DNA of 64,000 bases. Origin: UBA5009 sp038043185. Lineage in GTDB: Bacteria; Bdellovibrionota; Bdellovibrionia; Bdellovibrionales; Bdellovibrionaceae. The stretch spans positions 1-64,000 of the forward strand of contig JBBTCO010000034.1 in NCBI GenBank assembly GCA_038043185.1, given 5' to 3'. A program made the position numbers and the translations under genes. Positions 7,108 through 16,519 of this stretch are shown here, piece by piece; positions within the stretch are counted from its first letter, which is position 1; each line of letters begins with the position of its first letter. A model generated the notes under the pieces. The model ran no database searches. It was not told the origin of the DNA and worked only from the letters and a program-made list of their open reading frames with translations.

Positions 7108-9285
7108 CTACTGACCAATAATAATTTTTCGTCCTGAAGAAAGCATTAAGGCTGACTCTTCAGTCATAAACGATGACATTCCGTTTTTAGTTGTGTCCAT
7201 TGCTGTCCATCGAATAATATTGCCATCCAAGTGTTTACGAAAATTTTCATAAACTTTCTCGCCTCTCAACATCATCCTCAACGGACTCGCTTGCTGCGCA
7301 TACTGGTCAACTAGACCACTCGGATCGCTCTGGGTGTGATTCAACAAAAAGTAACTTTCTGAACGACTTTCACGAACAACACCAGTGGCGCAATAATATT
7401 TTTCGGTCGAAAAACTGTTATTCTCTAGCGCTTTTTTGTAGGTGGCAGAAACTGAAAGTAAAAGACATTTTTGAACTTCCACATCCATATCAAGAACAAT
7501 TCGTTGAGATATTAATTTCTCTTGAGAAACACCCGTCAAATTAGTGCTGTTATTTTTGGATGTCTCCGTTTTGCCAGACACAAAAATCTTTCCGCCAATT
7601 CCATATTTAACAAATGGTATGAAGTATTCGCCAATCTTGCTGATTATACTGGTTGGACTTGGAATTGAATCGCTTGGCTTCTTGGGATCAGGAGAGTTTA
7701 CTCCGACTCCAAACGACGCTTCACCCTCAGCACCCGACTTATATTCATAGCCTTTATCCATGCTAAATGTCGAAGTCATCGTGAATGTCTCGGACGGCAA
7801 CAAGTAGACATTCGATATCGACTTCAATGATTTTACATATTCGCGAACTTCAGCAACCAACACACTTTGTGGGCGAGCCAAACAATCCTGATAAGCACTT
7901 TCGACTTGTTTATTGCCACTTCCAGTAAATACCACCTTACAAAGCGCTTCTAAATCTAAAACATCCAAAGATTTAATATCAACTAAACCTCGGATGATGC
8001 TTGAAAGATCCCGGGTCACAGTGCTTTTATTCGATCGAGTGTAAGTTACTTTTTCGCTTTCAGCAGGCCAGAAACCTTCGAACTTCAAAACTTCATCTAA
8101 TTTTAAAGTTTCTTTTTGTTTATCGACTTTAGTTGCTAAATAATTTGCATAAAGCTCTCGAGCACTCGAATCGCTACCATTAAATAAAATTTCTAGTCTT
8201 TGGTTTGCAGAAACTCCATTAACCACACCTTCAAAAGTTTGATCAGTAAACAAGGCCGGCTGATCTAAAGAGCTTACCGTCATCAACACACTCATTCGGC
8301 TAGCCAGAGCGGGAATATTATCAAAGTTGAGCGTGATCGGAACATTGATTACTCCCAGATCCCCACGGGCTTGCCCTTTAAACTCAACTGCAGAGTAAAC
8401 ATCTTGAGCGCGAGCTGTTTTTCCTGGGGATAGCGTTTTCAAAAATACCAGATGGAACATGAATCTTCCCATTCTGATCTTTTCCTCAGCGATTTGATTC
8501 AAATTTTGTTTTAAAAGTGAAATACTCATATCCGTTACGTAATTGTATGGAAAAATAAGATTCAGATTTTGATCCACGCTTAAATTTTGGTAATCGATTC
8601 CTTTAAAGTTTAAACCCAAGGTGTTGATAACAGTTTGATGGCGATTCAAAGAAGCCGTGCTAGATTTGTTAGATCCAATAATATTAACATAAACGTCATA
8701 ATCAAAATTTTTCCCAGATTTTTGATTCAGTTCAGCAGTCTGGTAAACAGCTGCTGAAATTTTATCAGCAGCACTGCGGCCTTGACCAATGTAAAGAACA
8801 ATCTGAGCTTTTGTCAGAGAAGGATTAAATGAAAAATCGAAGTCCACAGAACCAACATGTCTTTCTGTTGCTTGAATACTTCTGGACATAAAAACTGTTC
8901 TATCACTTTCAGCTGGGTCGAATTCCACAAGCTCTTTCCAAATGAGACAGCCAAAAGCATCTGTGGTTTTCACGACGCCAATGTCACCAGCAACAACTTT
9001 AAAGTCAGTCGAAGCAATGGTCTTTGTTTCGGCAATGTCTTTTAAACAGACTTTTAACGACAAAATCTTTTTATAATTATAGCCATTTGCATTTTGTGAA
9101 TCGACACCAACAAAATCCTGAACGGCTGTTTCTTTAGGATCAATTAAAAAACTCGCTCCGTGTCCATTTTTTGCTTTCGGAGCTTCTTTTTCCGAGCAAG
9201 AGAGCAAGCTCAAAAATCCAAAAGCTAAAAACAAGCTCAGGACTCTTGTAAAGACTGTTTTATTCAAATTATTTAAACAAGTCAT
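7108..9285 (-). CDS. Large lipoprotein of unknown function
   Basis: A 725-residue exported protein. The N-terminus has a hydrophobic segment ending in LSLLSC (Cys at about residue 30), a lipobox for processing by signal peptidase II. The mature part is long, without membrane helices, rich in Ser/Lys/Asp, with a Ser/Pro-rich stretch around residues 530-545 and a Gly-rich beta-like region next to it. Conserved-looking cysteine pairs occur around 450-470 and 610-640. I do not recognise a domain. Its start overlaps the end of the upstream secreted gene by 17 bases, so the two are almost certainly co-expressed and may act together at the outer membrane. Confidence 0.7.
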   Translation of the reverse strand: MTCLNNLNKTVFTRVLSLFLAFGFLSLLSCSEKEAPKAKNGHGASFLIDPKETAVQDFVGVDSQNANGYNYKKILSLKVCLKDIAETKTIASTDFKVVAGDIGVVKTTDAFGCLIWKELVEFDPAESDRTVFMSRSIQATERHVGSVDFDFSFNPSLTKAQIVLYIGQGRSAADKISAAVYQTAELNQKSGKNFDYDVYVNIIGSNKSSTASLNRHQTVINTLGLNFKGIDYQNLSVDQNLNLIFPYNYVTDMSISLLKQNLNQIAEEKIRMGRFMFHLVFLKTLSPGKTARAQDVYSAVEFKGQARGDLGVINVPITLNFDNIPALASRMSVLMTVSSLDQPALFTDQTFEGVVNGVSANQRLEILFNGSDSSARELYANYLATKVDKQKETLKLDEVLKFEGFWPAESEKVTYTRSNKSTVTRDLSSIIRGLVDIKSLDVLDLEALCKVVFTGSGNKQVESAYQDCLARPQSVLVAEVREYVKSLKSISNVYLLPSETFTMTSTFSMDKGYEYKSGAEGEASFGVGVNSPDPKKPSDSIPSPTSIISKIGEYFIPFVKYGIGGKIFVSGKTETSKNNSTNLTGVSQEKLISQRIVLDMDVEVQKCLLLSVSATYKKALENNSFSTEKYYCATGVVRESRSESYFLLNHTQSDPSGLVDQYAQQASPLRMMLRGEKVYENFRKHLDGNIIRWTAMDTTKNGMSSFMTEESALMLSSGRKIIIGQ

Positions 9286-10462
9286 AATTGACCTCCAAAC
9301 CTAAGTTATAAACTTCACGATCAAATAAAAATGGTGTATTTTCAATTTCGATTGATTTCATGTAAGAACCAGAAAAGGCAATTTTTTGTTTAATCAGTTC
9401 TAAACTCAAACCTGTTTTAAAACCTTTTCTATTATTTAGTCTATTTGCAAAAATTGAGAAGGCGGCCGGGGTTACGTCGGACTCAACCTCAAATACCATT
9501 AGATTCGGAGTGAGTTTTATATTCTTACGTGTCCACTCCACTTCCACTTTTCCAACTTTGCCTTGATTCTCGTTTTGAAAAGCTTGGTCGTTTTTAATGG
9601 TTGCAGCCTTCAGAATCGTCTTTAAATTGGATGTCCATTCCGTTTCAAAGACAGCTGCCGACTCGGTCCCCGCAAAACCAATGATAAATTGCATATTTTC
9701 ACCGACTCCAGAAACAGAGGACAAAGAATTTCCCGCGTAGACAGCACCACCAGATCCGGCAGTACTTCCTGACACATTAGCTGGAAGATTGCCGAACTTA
9801 AATTGAGTGGCCGCTAGTTTAATTGTCGAATTAATTGGAGAAAACTTTCCTTCAACCATAGCTGTGCCAGAAAGAAAAAATGGTGTCTTATCTTGGTCAA
9901 CCACCGTTTTATTAACTCCAAAAGAAGGAATGGCTTCATTTCCAATCAATGAAAACTTAAAAGTTTCCATTTTATTTTGAAGTTCAACTTTTTGTTCCAA
10001 GCCAGGACTGGTTCCCGCCGACATTACAGATGATAAAGGATTTATTCTATAGGCAATAACTCCAGCAGTTAAAGTGATTTCATTAATCGGCTTAAGTTCA
10101 ATTGCTGCTGTGTCTAAGATGATCAAATTGGCTGCGGCACCATCACCATTAAGATAGTTTTGTCCAGCACCTTCACCAAAAATTCCGGTGAGTGCGAAAT
10201 TAAACTTCAACCACTCAAAATACTGGACACCTATCCCAGCTTCTACAAAGGACCAACCCACCGTCGATTTTAGATTTTCATCTCTCATTAAACGACCTAG
10301 TGTCGTAATTTTAATGGTTCCTGTATAAACTGTTGCCCCTTCATCCTCTGTCAAAACCGGTGTATTCATTTTATTTGCATTCGATATAGCTTGCACCATA
10401 CTGGAAGGACTTCCCCAAACAGCAGTTGAAAATAATAAGCTAAATAAAAATACATTTCTCAC
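9269..10462 (-). CDS. Secreted protein with outer-membrane barrel character
   Basis: About 397 residues from a GTG at 10462, which gives a clean signal peptide (VRNVFLFSLLFSTAVWG). An ATG at 10552 would put 30 unusual residues in front of it. The mature protein shows alternating polar/hydrophobic strands, Gly and aromatic residues at strand ends, no hydrophobic helices, and a C-terminus NLGLEVNYDLF ending in an aromatic residue, all of which fit an outer-membrane beta-barrel. This is a pattern-based call. It is the first gene of a pair with the 725-residue lipoprotein (17-base overlap). Confidence 0.6.
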   Translation of the reverse strand: MRNVFLFSLLFSTAVWGSPSSMVQAISNANKMNTPVLTEDEGATVYTGTIKITTLGRLMRDENLKSTVGWSFVEAGIGVQYFEWLKFNFALTGIFGEGAGQNYLNGDGAAANLIILDTAAIELKPINEITLTAGVIAYRINPLSSVMSAGTSPGLEQKVELQNKMETFKFSLIGNEAIPSFGVNKTVVDQDKTPFFLSGTAMVEGKFSPINSTIKLAATQFKFGNLPANVSGSTAGSGGAVYAGNSLSSVSGVGENMQFIIGFAGTESAAVFETEWTSNLKTILKAATIKNDQAFQNENQGKVGKVEVEWTRKNIKLTPNLMVFEVESDVTPAAFSIFANRLNNRKGFKTGLSLELIKQKIAFSGSYMKSIEIENTPFLFDREVYNLGLEVNYDLFK

Positions 10463-10729
10463 GGTCCACCCATTCTTCAAGAAATTGCGCTCGAACAAGC
10501 CTGTCCGAGCCCAACAATATAGACTGTTTTGGGCTTTTCCATAAGTGTACAAATTTTTTATAGGTAAAAATTCCCTGTCAAACTTCTAGGCAGTGACGAC
10601 ATTTGCCTAAATGAGAGGTTTTGGACAGCTATTCCTCATGAGCTGCAAACAAATCACTTTTTAGCCGGCACTAACCTAGCACTGTTCAATTCCATTGAAA
10701 GACAACACCCTCGCCTTGGAGACGGCTAA

Positions 10730-12325
10730 ATGAATTTTTTAAGATATCTTACATTAGTTACATTAATATCATTTTTGCCTGCGGCCGGCTGGGCCCTAAA
10801 TTATTACGAGATCCTTGGCGTCACTGAGAATGCTTCAGCTCAAGAAATCACAAATGCTTATCGCAAAAAAGCGAAAGAGCACCACCCCGATATGCACACC
10901 TCTTCGCAAGAAAAAATAGAAGGCGAAAAGATATTCAAATTATTAAATGAAGCCCACAAGACTTTGTCAGACCCCGAGAGCAGACAAGAATACAATCTGA
11001 AAAATAATATCAAGGCGCAAAACCCCGAAAGTCCAACAGAAACAACCCAAACACTTGAAGAATTAAAAAATCATCTCGAGAACCTTCGCCAAGCTACTAG
11101 CGAAGAAAACATTTATGAGAATATTAAGGAGCTCGCAAAGTTTAGAGACCTAATCTATTCTCATAAGGATATCTTCGAGGTGTTTTTCACTTCCATGAAA
11201 AAGCTTATAATAAATAACAAATTAAAAAATCTATCGACCTCAAATCTATTTCTTCGTTTAACAGTAGGTTGGAGTGGTTATTATGCACGATCTGGTGATA
11301 TGTGGGATGTCCTTCAAAATTTAGTTTTTGAACGCCTGCTAATGAACGGTGTTAATCTGCCCACTCTAATAAGAATGATGGACAAACCCATTGATCCTGT
11401 AGACGCCGAAATTTTACAGTCAAAATTTGAAAAAACACAGGAATATGAACGCTTTTTAAATATAAATCCTAGCTTGGGTTCGATAGAATCCAATTGGCAA
11501 TCACGTGGGTTTGTCAAAACTCTTAAGTTTTTCCAGGCCGGCAATCGCGCAGCTGATAGTATCTTCAGAGCGCTTTTCAATTCTAATCAAATTACTAATT
11601 ATAAGCAGTTTGTCACTGCAGTACGCGTACTAAAAGAGTCCCCTATGTATCTTGGAGAGTCTCTAGATGGACAACTTGGCTATACCTTTACTTTCATCAA
11701 CGAAATGAACTTTTTAGAACTACTTGATTTGAGCCATATGACGAGTACTTACCCCATAGAGATACTCGCCTTATTGGAAAATATTCTCGAGTCTCAAAGT
11801 GTTAATCCGCGTTTTACGTCTGAGGAGCTTACAAAACTAATTATTGCCCTCTCGTCACGAGCTTTTGACAGAAAGGGCACTGGAAAAATAGCCTACTATG
11901 GCGATCGCGACTTGAACTCTTATCTTGCTGCCCATAAAGGCTATGATATGCGTAGTCTTGAAAAGCTCGTTCAAAAAACTGAGGCCTATGAAATTAAACA
12001 TAATCTGTCTTTTAGCACTTACATAGCGCAAACGATTCTTTATCCCATTCTTAAAAAGGATATTGTTGATATTTTGAGGAAAAATAAAAAAGTTATAAAC
12101 CAGCTTTCAAAAGCCCATCGAGATCAAATTGCCATGACAATTTTTGATCCAAAAGAATCCTATAATCCCAGTGCTATAATAAAAACAGAAACAAGATTAC
12201 GCGATTCTCTTCACCTAGAAACAGCTCTTCGCTTTCCTCAATTTTCGTCTCCAATAGATTGGACCAACTTAATAAAGCCTGTGAGAAGCGGTAAAATTGG
12301 AATGTGTTCCAATGTATTTAGGTAG
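10730..12325 (+). CDS. Exported or membrane-anchored J-domain protein
   Basis: 531 residues. A hydrophobic N-terminal segment (residues 1-22) resembles a signal peptide or anchor and is followed directly by a J domain (about 24-88, NYYEILGVT...) with an intact HPD at 52-54 and the KLLNEAHKTLSDP helix. After it there is a charged linker and about 400 residues of unknown helical sequence with no Zn-finger or CTD of true DnaJ. J domains stimulate DnaK ATPase, normally in the cytoplasm, so the location of this one is unusual. The ATG has GGAGACGG upstream. It is convergent with mutS and overlaps it by eight bases. Confidence 0.8.
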   Translation: MNFLRYLTLVTLISFLPAAGWALNYYEILGVTENASAQEITNAYRKKAKEHHPDMHTSSQEKIEGEKIFKLLNEAHKTLSDPESRQEYNLKNNIKAQNPESPTETTQTLEELKNHLENLRQATSEENIYENIKELAKFRDLIYSHKDIFEVFFTSMKKLIINNKLKNLSTSNLFLRLTVGWSGYYARSGDMWDVLQNLVFERLLMNGVNLPTLIRMMDKPIDPVDAEILQSKFEKTQEYERFLNINPSLGSIESNWQSRGFVKTLKFFQAGNRAADSIFRALFNSNQITNYKQFVTAVRVLKESPMYLGESLDGQLGYTFTFINEMNFLELLDLSHMTSTYPIEILALLENILESQSVNPRFTSEELTKLIIALSSRAFDRKGTGKIAYYGDRDLNSYLAAHKGYDMRSLEKLVQKTEAYEIKHNLSFSTYIAQTILYPILKKDIVDILRKNKKVINQLSKAHRDQIAMTIFDPKESYNPSAIIKTETRLRDSLHLETALRFPQFSSPIDWTNLIKPVRSGKIGMCSNVFR

Positions 12326-14882
12326 AGACGTTTTCTAGCGAATATGGCGATTTAAAATCCACCTTGGTGTCTTTAAGTCGCTCTTGCATCTCAAGAACCT
12401 TATTCACAACTTGAATCGGAGTCATGTTCGCAAGGTCCATTGAGGCAATTTCTTGGCCCCAAACTTGTTGATCTTCTTCTTCTGGCTGCTGATTTTCTTC
12501 CTCAGGAGAACCAAAGCCCATCAAGGAAAGCTGTGGGCTTACCAAGGATTTTTGTGCCTCAAGTCCCTTCAACAAATTTTGCGCTCGATCAATAACTGAT
12601 TTTGGAACTCCGGCCAGTTTTGCAACGTGAATTCCATAGGATTTTGTTGCTGGTCCGCTCTTCAAGACATGAAGAAAACGAATGTCGCCGGCTTTTTCTG
12701 CCACGCTCATGTGTGAATTTTTAACCCCAAAGCCGCAATCTTCCAGTTGAGTCAGTTCATGGTAATGAGTCGCAAACAATGTATAACCTTTTTTCTCGCT
12801 CACTAAATGTTCCAACAAGGCCTGTGCTAAAGAAAGTCCATCATAGGTGCTCGTTCCCCGTCCGATCTCGTCCAAAATAACCAGGGAACTTGTTGTCGCT
12901 TCGCTCAGCAAGGCTGAAGTTTCTTTCATCTCGACCATAAATGTTGAAAGCCCCTGAGATAAGTGATCACTCGCACCAATTCGCGTAAAGATCGCATCAA
13001 AGATAGGTAGCTCTGCCGATGTTGCCGGAACATAGGATCCCATTTGCGCCATCAATGCAATCAAAGCCACTTGTCGAAGCACCGTGCTTTTACCAGCCAT
13101 ATTTGGACCCGTAATTAATGAAGCTTCACCGGGCCGCAAATAAAAATCATTCGGCACAAAATCAGCACCAACCGATTGCTCTACGACAGGATGACGACAT
13201 GATTTTAGTTTTAAAGATCCTTTTAAATTAAAGACTGGACGGCAGTAATTTCTCTCTAAACTGAGCCAGGCTAGACTTGCAAGCACATCCATTTGGCTGC
13301 AAATTTCTGCCAGATTCAAAAATTCGTGGGCTTGTAGCAGTGTTTTTTTCCTGAGGTTTTCGAAAATTTCATACTCTAAATCATTGCGACGGGATTGCGC
13401 CGATAAAACTTTTCTTTCTAGTTCGATCAATTCATCAGTATAAAATCTTTCGGCATTCGCTAAAGTTTGTTTTCGTTTGTATCTTTCAGGAACTTTTTCT
13501 TTATGAGTATGAGTGATCTCGATATAGTAACCAAAAACATTATTGTAACGAATTTTTAAACTGTTAATCCCCGTTTTTGCTCGCTCATCCGCTTCCATCT
13601 TTTCCAACAAATCTTGTGAGTTTGTTGAAAGATGAATTAACTCATCCAAGGTAGAAGAAAATCCTTGTTGTATCAGATGACCCTGCTTAATTGTCAAAGG
13701 TGGTTCCGCCACAATGGTGGATTCGATTTCTTTAGCCATTTTTTCAACAGCTCCTAAATTCAATTCGATCGAAAGTTGAAAATGATGAAGTTGAATCCAT
13801 TCGATCACCCGCAACGCTTGTTGCAAGGATTGCGATAAGGAATTTAAATCCCGACCGTTCACTTGCGACCAAGTTAATCGTGTCAGTCGTCGTTCGATAT
13901 CGCCAAGTCCCGATAAGATTTTCCTGAGTGCTTGCAGGTCTGCGGGCTTTGCCCTTAACTCAGTAATTTGATTCAAACGAGTTTCAATTTGGGCTTGATC
14001 CTGCAAAGGAAAACTTAACCAGTTTCTGAACTTGCGCGCACCAGATGAAGTTTGAGTTCGATTAAGCCCAAGAAAGACACTGCCACTTTCTTCGCCGAAA
14101 GAGTTTTGAAAGATTTCAAGATGTTTCATCGCCAAAGTAGAAACATTCAACCTTTGTTTCAAAAATCTTTCCTCGAAATTTTTTATTGTTTTTAAATTTT
14201 CTTCTGAGGATAAAGACTGAATATAAGAGCGCAATCGTAAGGCCGATGAAGGTTCATTGTTTAAACTTTCATTAGCATTTTTATGGACTTCTGAGTGGAA
14301 GCTCAAGGTTGTTTTCAAGGACCACTTTTGTAACTTTTCAATCCAAAGACTTAAGCTATCCTTCAAAAGGATTTCAGCCACGGGAAGCACTTCTAAAAGA
14401 TTTTTTATAGTTATATCATTGATATTTAAGAAGTAAAAAGCTTCCCCTGTCGTAGTGTCTACAAAACTAACCGAATCTTGATCGAGACAGACAATATAAT
14501 GAGGACTGTAGGCTGATAAAGTTTCTGTATCGTAAACCATTCCGGGAGTTAAAATCCGAGTCACCGCTCGTTTAACCAGACCCTTAGCAAATTTAGCATC
14601 TTCGATTTGATCGCAAATCGCGACCTTCAGTCCCCGTTGAAGTAATTTGTTTATTGGGCCAGCAATAGAATGATGGGGAACCCCACACATCGGAGTTTCA
14701 TCCTGTGATTTTTTATTTCTTTGCGTCAGTGCGATCCCAGCAATGGGCGCAGCTAAAACCGCATCATCATGAAACATTTCAAAAAAATCGCCCATTCGAA
14801 ACAGTAAAACCTTATCTGGATGGAGGCTCTTAATATCCCAATATTGTCTCATCAAAGGTGTTAAATTTTTATTTTCAGTCAT
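12318..14882 (-). CDS. mutS: DNA mismatch repair ATPase MutS
   Basis: About 854 residues, the expected MutS length. It recognises mismatches and small loops and recruits MutL. The N-terminal mismatch-binding motif GDFFEMF, with the intercalating Phe and Glu, is present, followed by connector, core and clamp regions. The ATPase domain has Walker A (GPNMAGKST), Walker B (VILDEIGRGTSTYDG) and the FATHYHEL switch His. The ATG at 14882 is chosen because homologues begin near MTENKNLTP; a TTG at 14903 is less likely. It is a single-gene transcript, convergent with the J-domain gene. Confidence 0.96.
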   Translation of the reverse strand: MTENKNLTPLMRQYWDIKSLHPDKVLLFRMGDFFEMFHDDAVLAAPIAGIALTQRNKKSQDETPMCGVPHHSIAGPINKLLQRGLKVAICDQIEDAKFAKGLVKRAVTRILTPGMVYDTETLSAYSPHYIVCLDQDSVSFVDTTTGEAFYFLNINDITIKNLLEVLPVAEILLKDSLSLWIEKLQKWSLKTTLSFHSEVHKNANESLNNEPSSALRLRSYIQSLSSEENLKTIKNFEERFLKQRLNVSTLAMKHLEIFQNSFGEESGSVFLGLNRTQTSSGARKFRNWLSFPLQDQAQIETRLNQITELRAKPADLQALRKILSGLGDIERRLTRLTWSQVNGRDLNSLSQSLQQALRVIEWIQLHHFQLSIELNLGAVEKMAKEIESTIVAEPPLTIKQGHLIQQGFSSTLDELIHLSTNSQDLLEKMEADERAKTGINSLKIRYNNVFGYYIEITHTHKEKVPERYKRKQTLANAERFYTDELIELERKVLSAQSRRNDLEYEIFENLRKKTLLQAHEFLNLAEICSQMDVLASLAWLSLERNYCRPVFNLKGSLKLKSCRHPVVEQSVGADFVPNDFYLRPGEASLITGPNMAGKSTVLRQVALIALMAQMGSYVPATSAELPIFDAIFTRIGASDHLSQGLSTFMVEMKETSALLSEATTSSLVILDEIGRGTSTYDGLSLAQALLEHLVSEKKGYTLFATHYHELTQLEDCGFGVKNSHMSVAEKAGDIRFLHVLKSGPATKSYGIHVAKLAGVPKSVIDRAQNLLKGLEAQKSLVSPQLSLMGFGSPEEENQQPEEEDQQVWGQEIASMDLANMTPIQVVNKVLEMQERLKDTKVDFKSPYSLENVST

Positions 14883-15182
14883 CCTATTGAGGTACAATTC
14901 CAATCCTGACTAAATCAATCCCAAAAAGAGTTTTGAGTGGAATATTAAAGATTTAAGCCTCCCTTTGTGCGATGCAATAGCTTTTTTATACTAGATCCAT
15001 CCTGGAACTACAATTTTACACACTGCTTGTTGTTTTTACATCCCTGGATCTTTTTACACTTCGTGATTATTCCCACTTTCGATAAACAAGTTTCAATGTT
15101 ATAAATCGAACGGAATTTTGTTTAATCCATTTAGAATGTCCTTTTTGGTTCAAACAAAAAATCTAAATCCTGAGGAGGAAAA

Positions 15183-15941
15183 ATGAAATTAACATTATCT
15201 TTGGCAACAGTTTCTTTGTTGTCATCAGCTCTGATTGCTCAAGCTGACACTGGTTCTGGTTATGATATTTTACGCGAAGGCGGAAAAACAACAGCACGCT
15301 TAGAACATTGTGGTGGATCTGCTCGGTTAGAACAACGCAATCGACGGCCTGTGCTTGTAATCAATGGAGTTAAAGACTGCACAAACCTCTCTGTAGACGG
15401 CGAATATCAAGGAAAACTTGAACGACGTGGCTCTACACTTTCTGGTGAAGTTGTTATTCACGAAAGAAAAGGGAAGAATGTTCACACAATCACTTTATCT
15501 TCTAACTCACGCAAAACTTCTGATGTTGTTCGCGTTGAATCACAAGGCAGCCAAGGTGGTGGCTCTCAAGGTGGCGGATCATCTCAACGAGCTAACATCG
15601 TTTTTGAATTTGGCTGGTTCAGCCACGTTCTTGGCGCTAGTCAATGGAGCCGTTTGCATGAGTGCGGTGGAACTGTTGATGCTGTAGTTCAGGAAAACGA
15701 CATCACTCTTAAATTCAAAGACGTTGAACGTTGTTCTAAATTTGATATTTTGAGCGCTAATGGTGATTCTTTAAATTATGAGCAAAAACGTTTAAACGAC
15801 AGCCGTGGCGGTGGATTCAACGGTAGTTTCACTATTCCTCAACGCTACATTAAAGCTGGTGGGAATGCAGTGAAAGTAATTCTTCGATCAAATAGCGGAA
15901 AAAATGACGATGTTATTTTGATCCGATTCAAAGGACTGTAA
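15183..15941 (+). CDS. Secreted protein with two related beta-rich domains
   Basis: 252 residues with a signal peptide (MKLTLSLATVSLLSSALIAQA). Two halves look like diverged copies. Each has a CGG motif (EHCGGSA and HECGGTV), a second Cys about 25-30 residues later, a long beta-rich segment and a close SNSxKxxDVVxV / SNSGKNDDVILI ending. A Gly/Ser/Gln linker (about 123-135) separates them. Each half probably holds one disulfide. The gene has a strong AGGAGG ribosome-binding site and its own terminator downstream. It has no recognisable family; an extracellular or periplasmic location is likely. Confidence 0.65.
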   Translation: MKLTLSLATVSLLSSALIAQADTGSGYDILREGGKTTARLEHCGGSARLEQRNRRPVLVINGVKDCTNLSVDGEYQGKLERRGSTLSGEVVIHERKGKNVHTITLSSNSRKTSDVVRVESQGSQGGGSQGGGSSQRANIVFEFGWFSHVLGASQWSRLHECGGTVDAVVQENDITLKFKDVERCSKFDILSANGDSLNYEQKRLNDSRGGGFNGSFTIPQRYIKAGGNAVKVILRSNSGKNDDVILIRFKGL

Positions 15942-15970
15942 GAATATAGATTTTTATTAGTTCTTTAAAA

Positions 15971-16000
15971 AACCCCGCTTAAAAAATGCGGGGTTTTTTT
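15971..16000 (+). terminator. Intrinsic terminator after the two-domain secreted protein
   Basis: AACCCCGC (15971-15978) pairs with GCGGGGTT (15988-15995) around an A/T-rich loop and is followed by a T-run. It lies 30 bases after the stop codon at 15941, on the same strand. Confidence 0.9.
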
Positions 16001-16072
16001 ATTTTTAAGGACGTTTAGTGAATTAGGAGAACCTTACAATTGACCCAAAACAATTTCTCCAGTAACTGTCCA

Positions 16073-16474
16073 CTAATTTCCTAGGCAAGCATAACAACTT
16101 TTGATAACGCGGCTTTCAATATTATGAACCCCTCTATTGTCAATTAGAGTATATTTTATTTGCATATCTTCGACCTGGAAACAATTGTATCCTCTGTTCG
16201 AAGCAAATCTGGCACAGTCCTTAACGCCAACTTCATCATTTAGGGCTCCCAACCGATCACAATTACCCTTAGGAACATTTGTTGTTTCTTTATATTCGTG
16301 AATTTTAGTAAAGGCACTAATTGGAACAATTCTATTTTCATTTTTGGTTTCAGTTAAGAAATTGCAAGAAGCGATTCCAAAAGACTGTGTTGCAAAAATA
16401 GATATAAAGCCAAAGGTCGCTATAAGTAAAAGATTAAACTTAAATTCAATTTTATTTTGTTTATTGTTATTCAT
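16073..16474 (-). CDS. Small secreted Cys-containing protein
   Basis: 133 residues from the ATG at 16474, which has GGAGAG a few bases upstream. A Lys/Asn-rich N-region and a hydrophobic stretch (FNLLLIATFGFISIFA) form a signal peptide. The mature part has six cysteines (SCN, NCD, DCA, NCF, SCY, ACL), an even number that fits disulfides in an exported protein. No family is recognised. It lies downstream of two other secreted-protein genes on the same strand, separated by about 45 bases. Confidence 0.6.
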   Translation of the reverse strand: MNNNKQNKIEFKFNLLLIATFGFISIFATQSFGIASCNFLTETKNENRIVPISAFTKIHEYKETTNVPKGNCDRLGALNDEVGVKDCARFASNRGYNCFQVEDMQIKYTLIDNRGVHNIESRVIKSCYACLGN

Positions 16475-16519
16475 TTTTCTCTCCATTTTTTATTTTTTTG
16501 GGACAAATATTTTGTTTTA

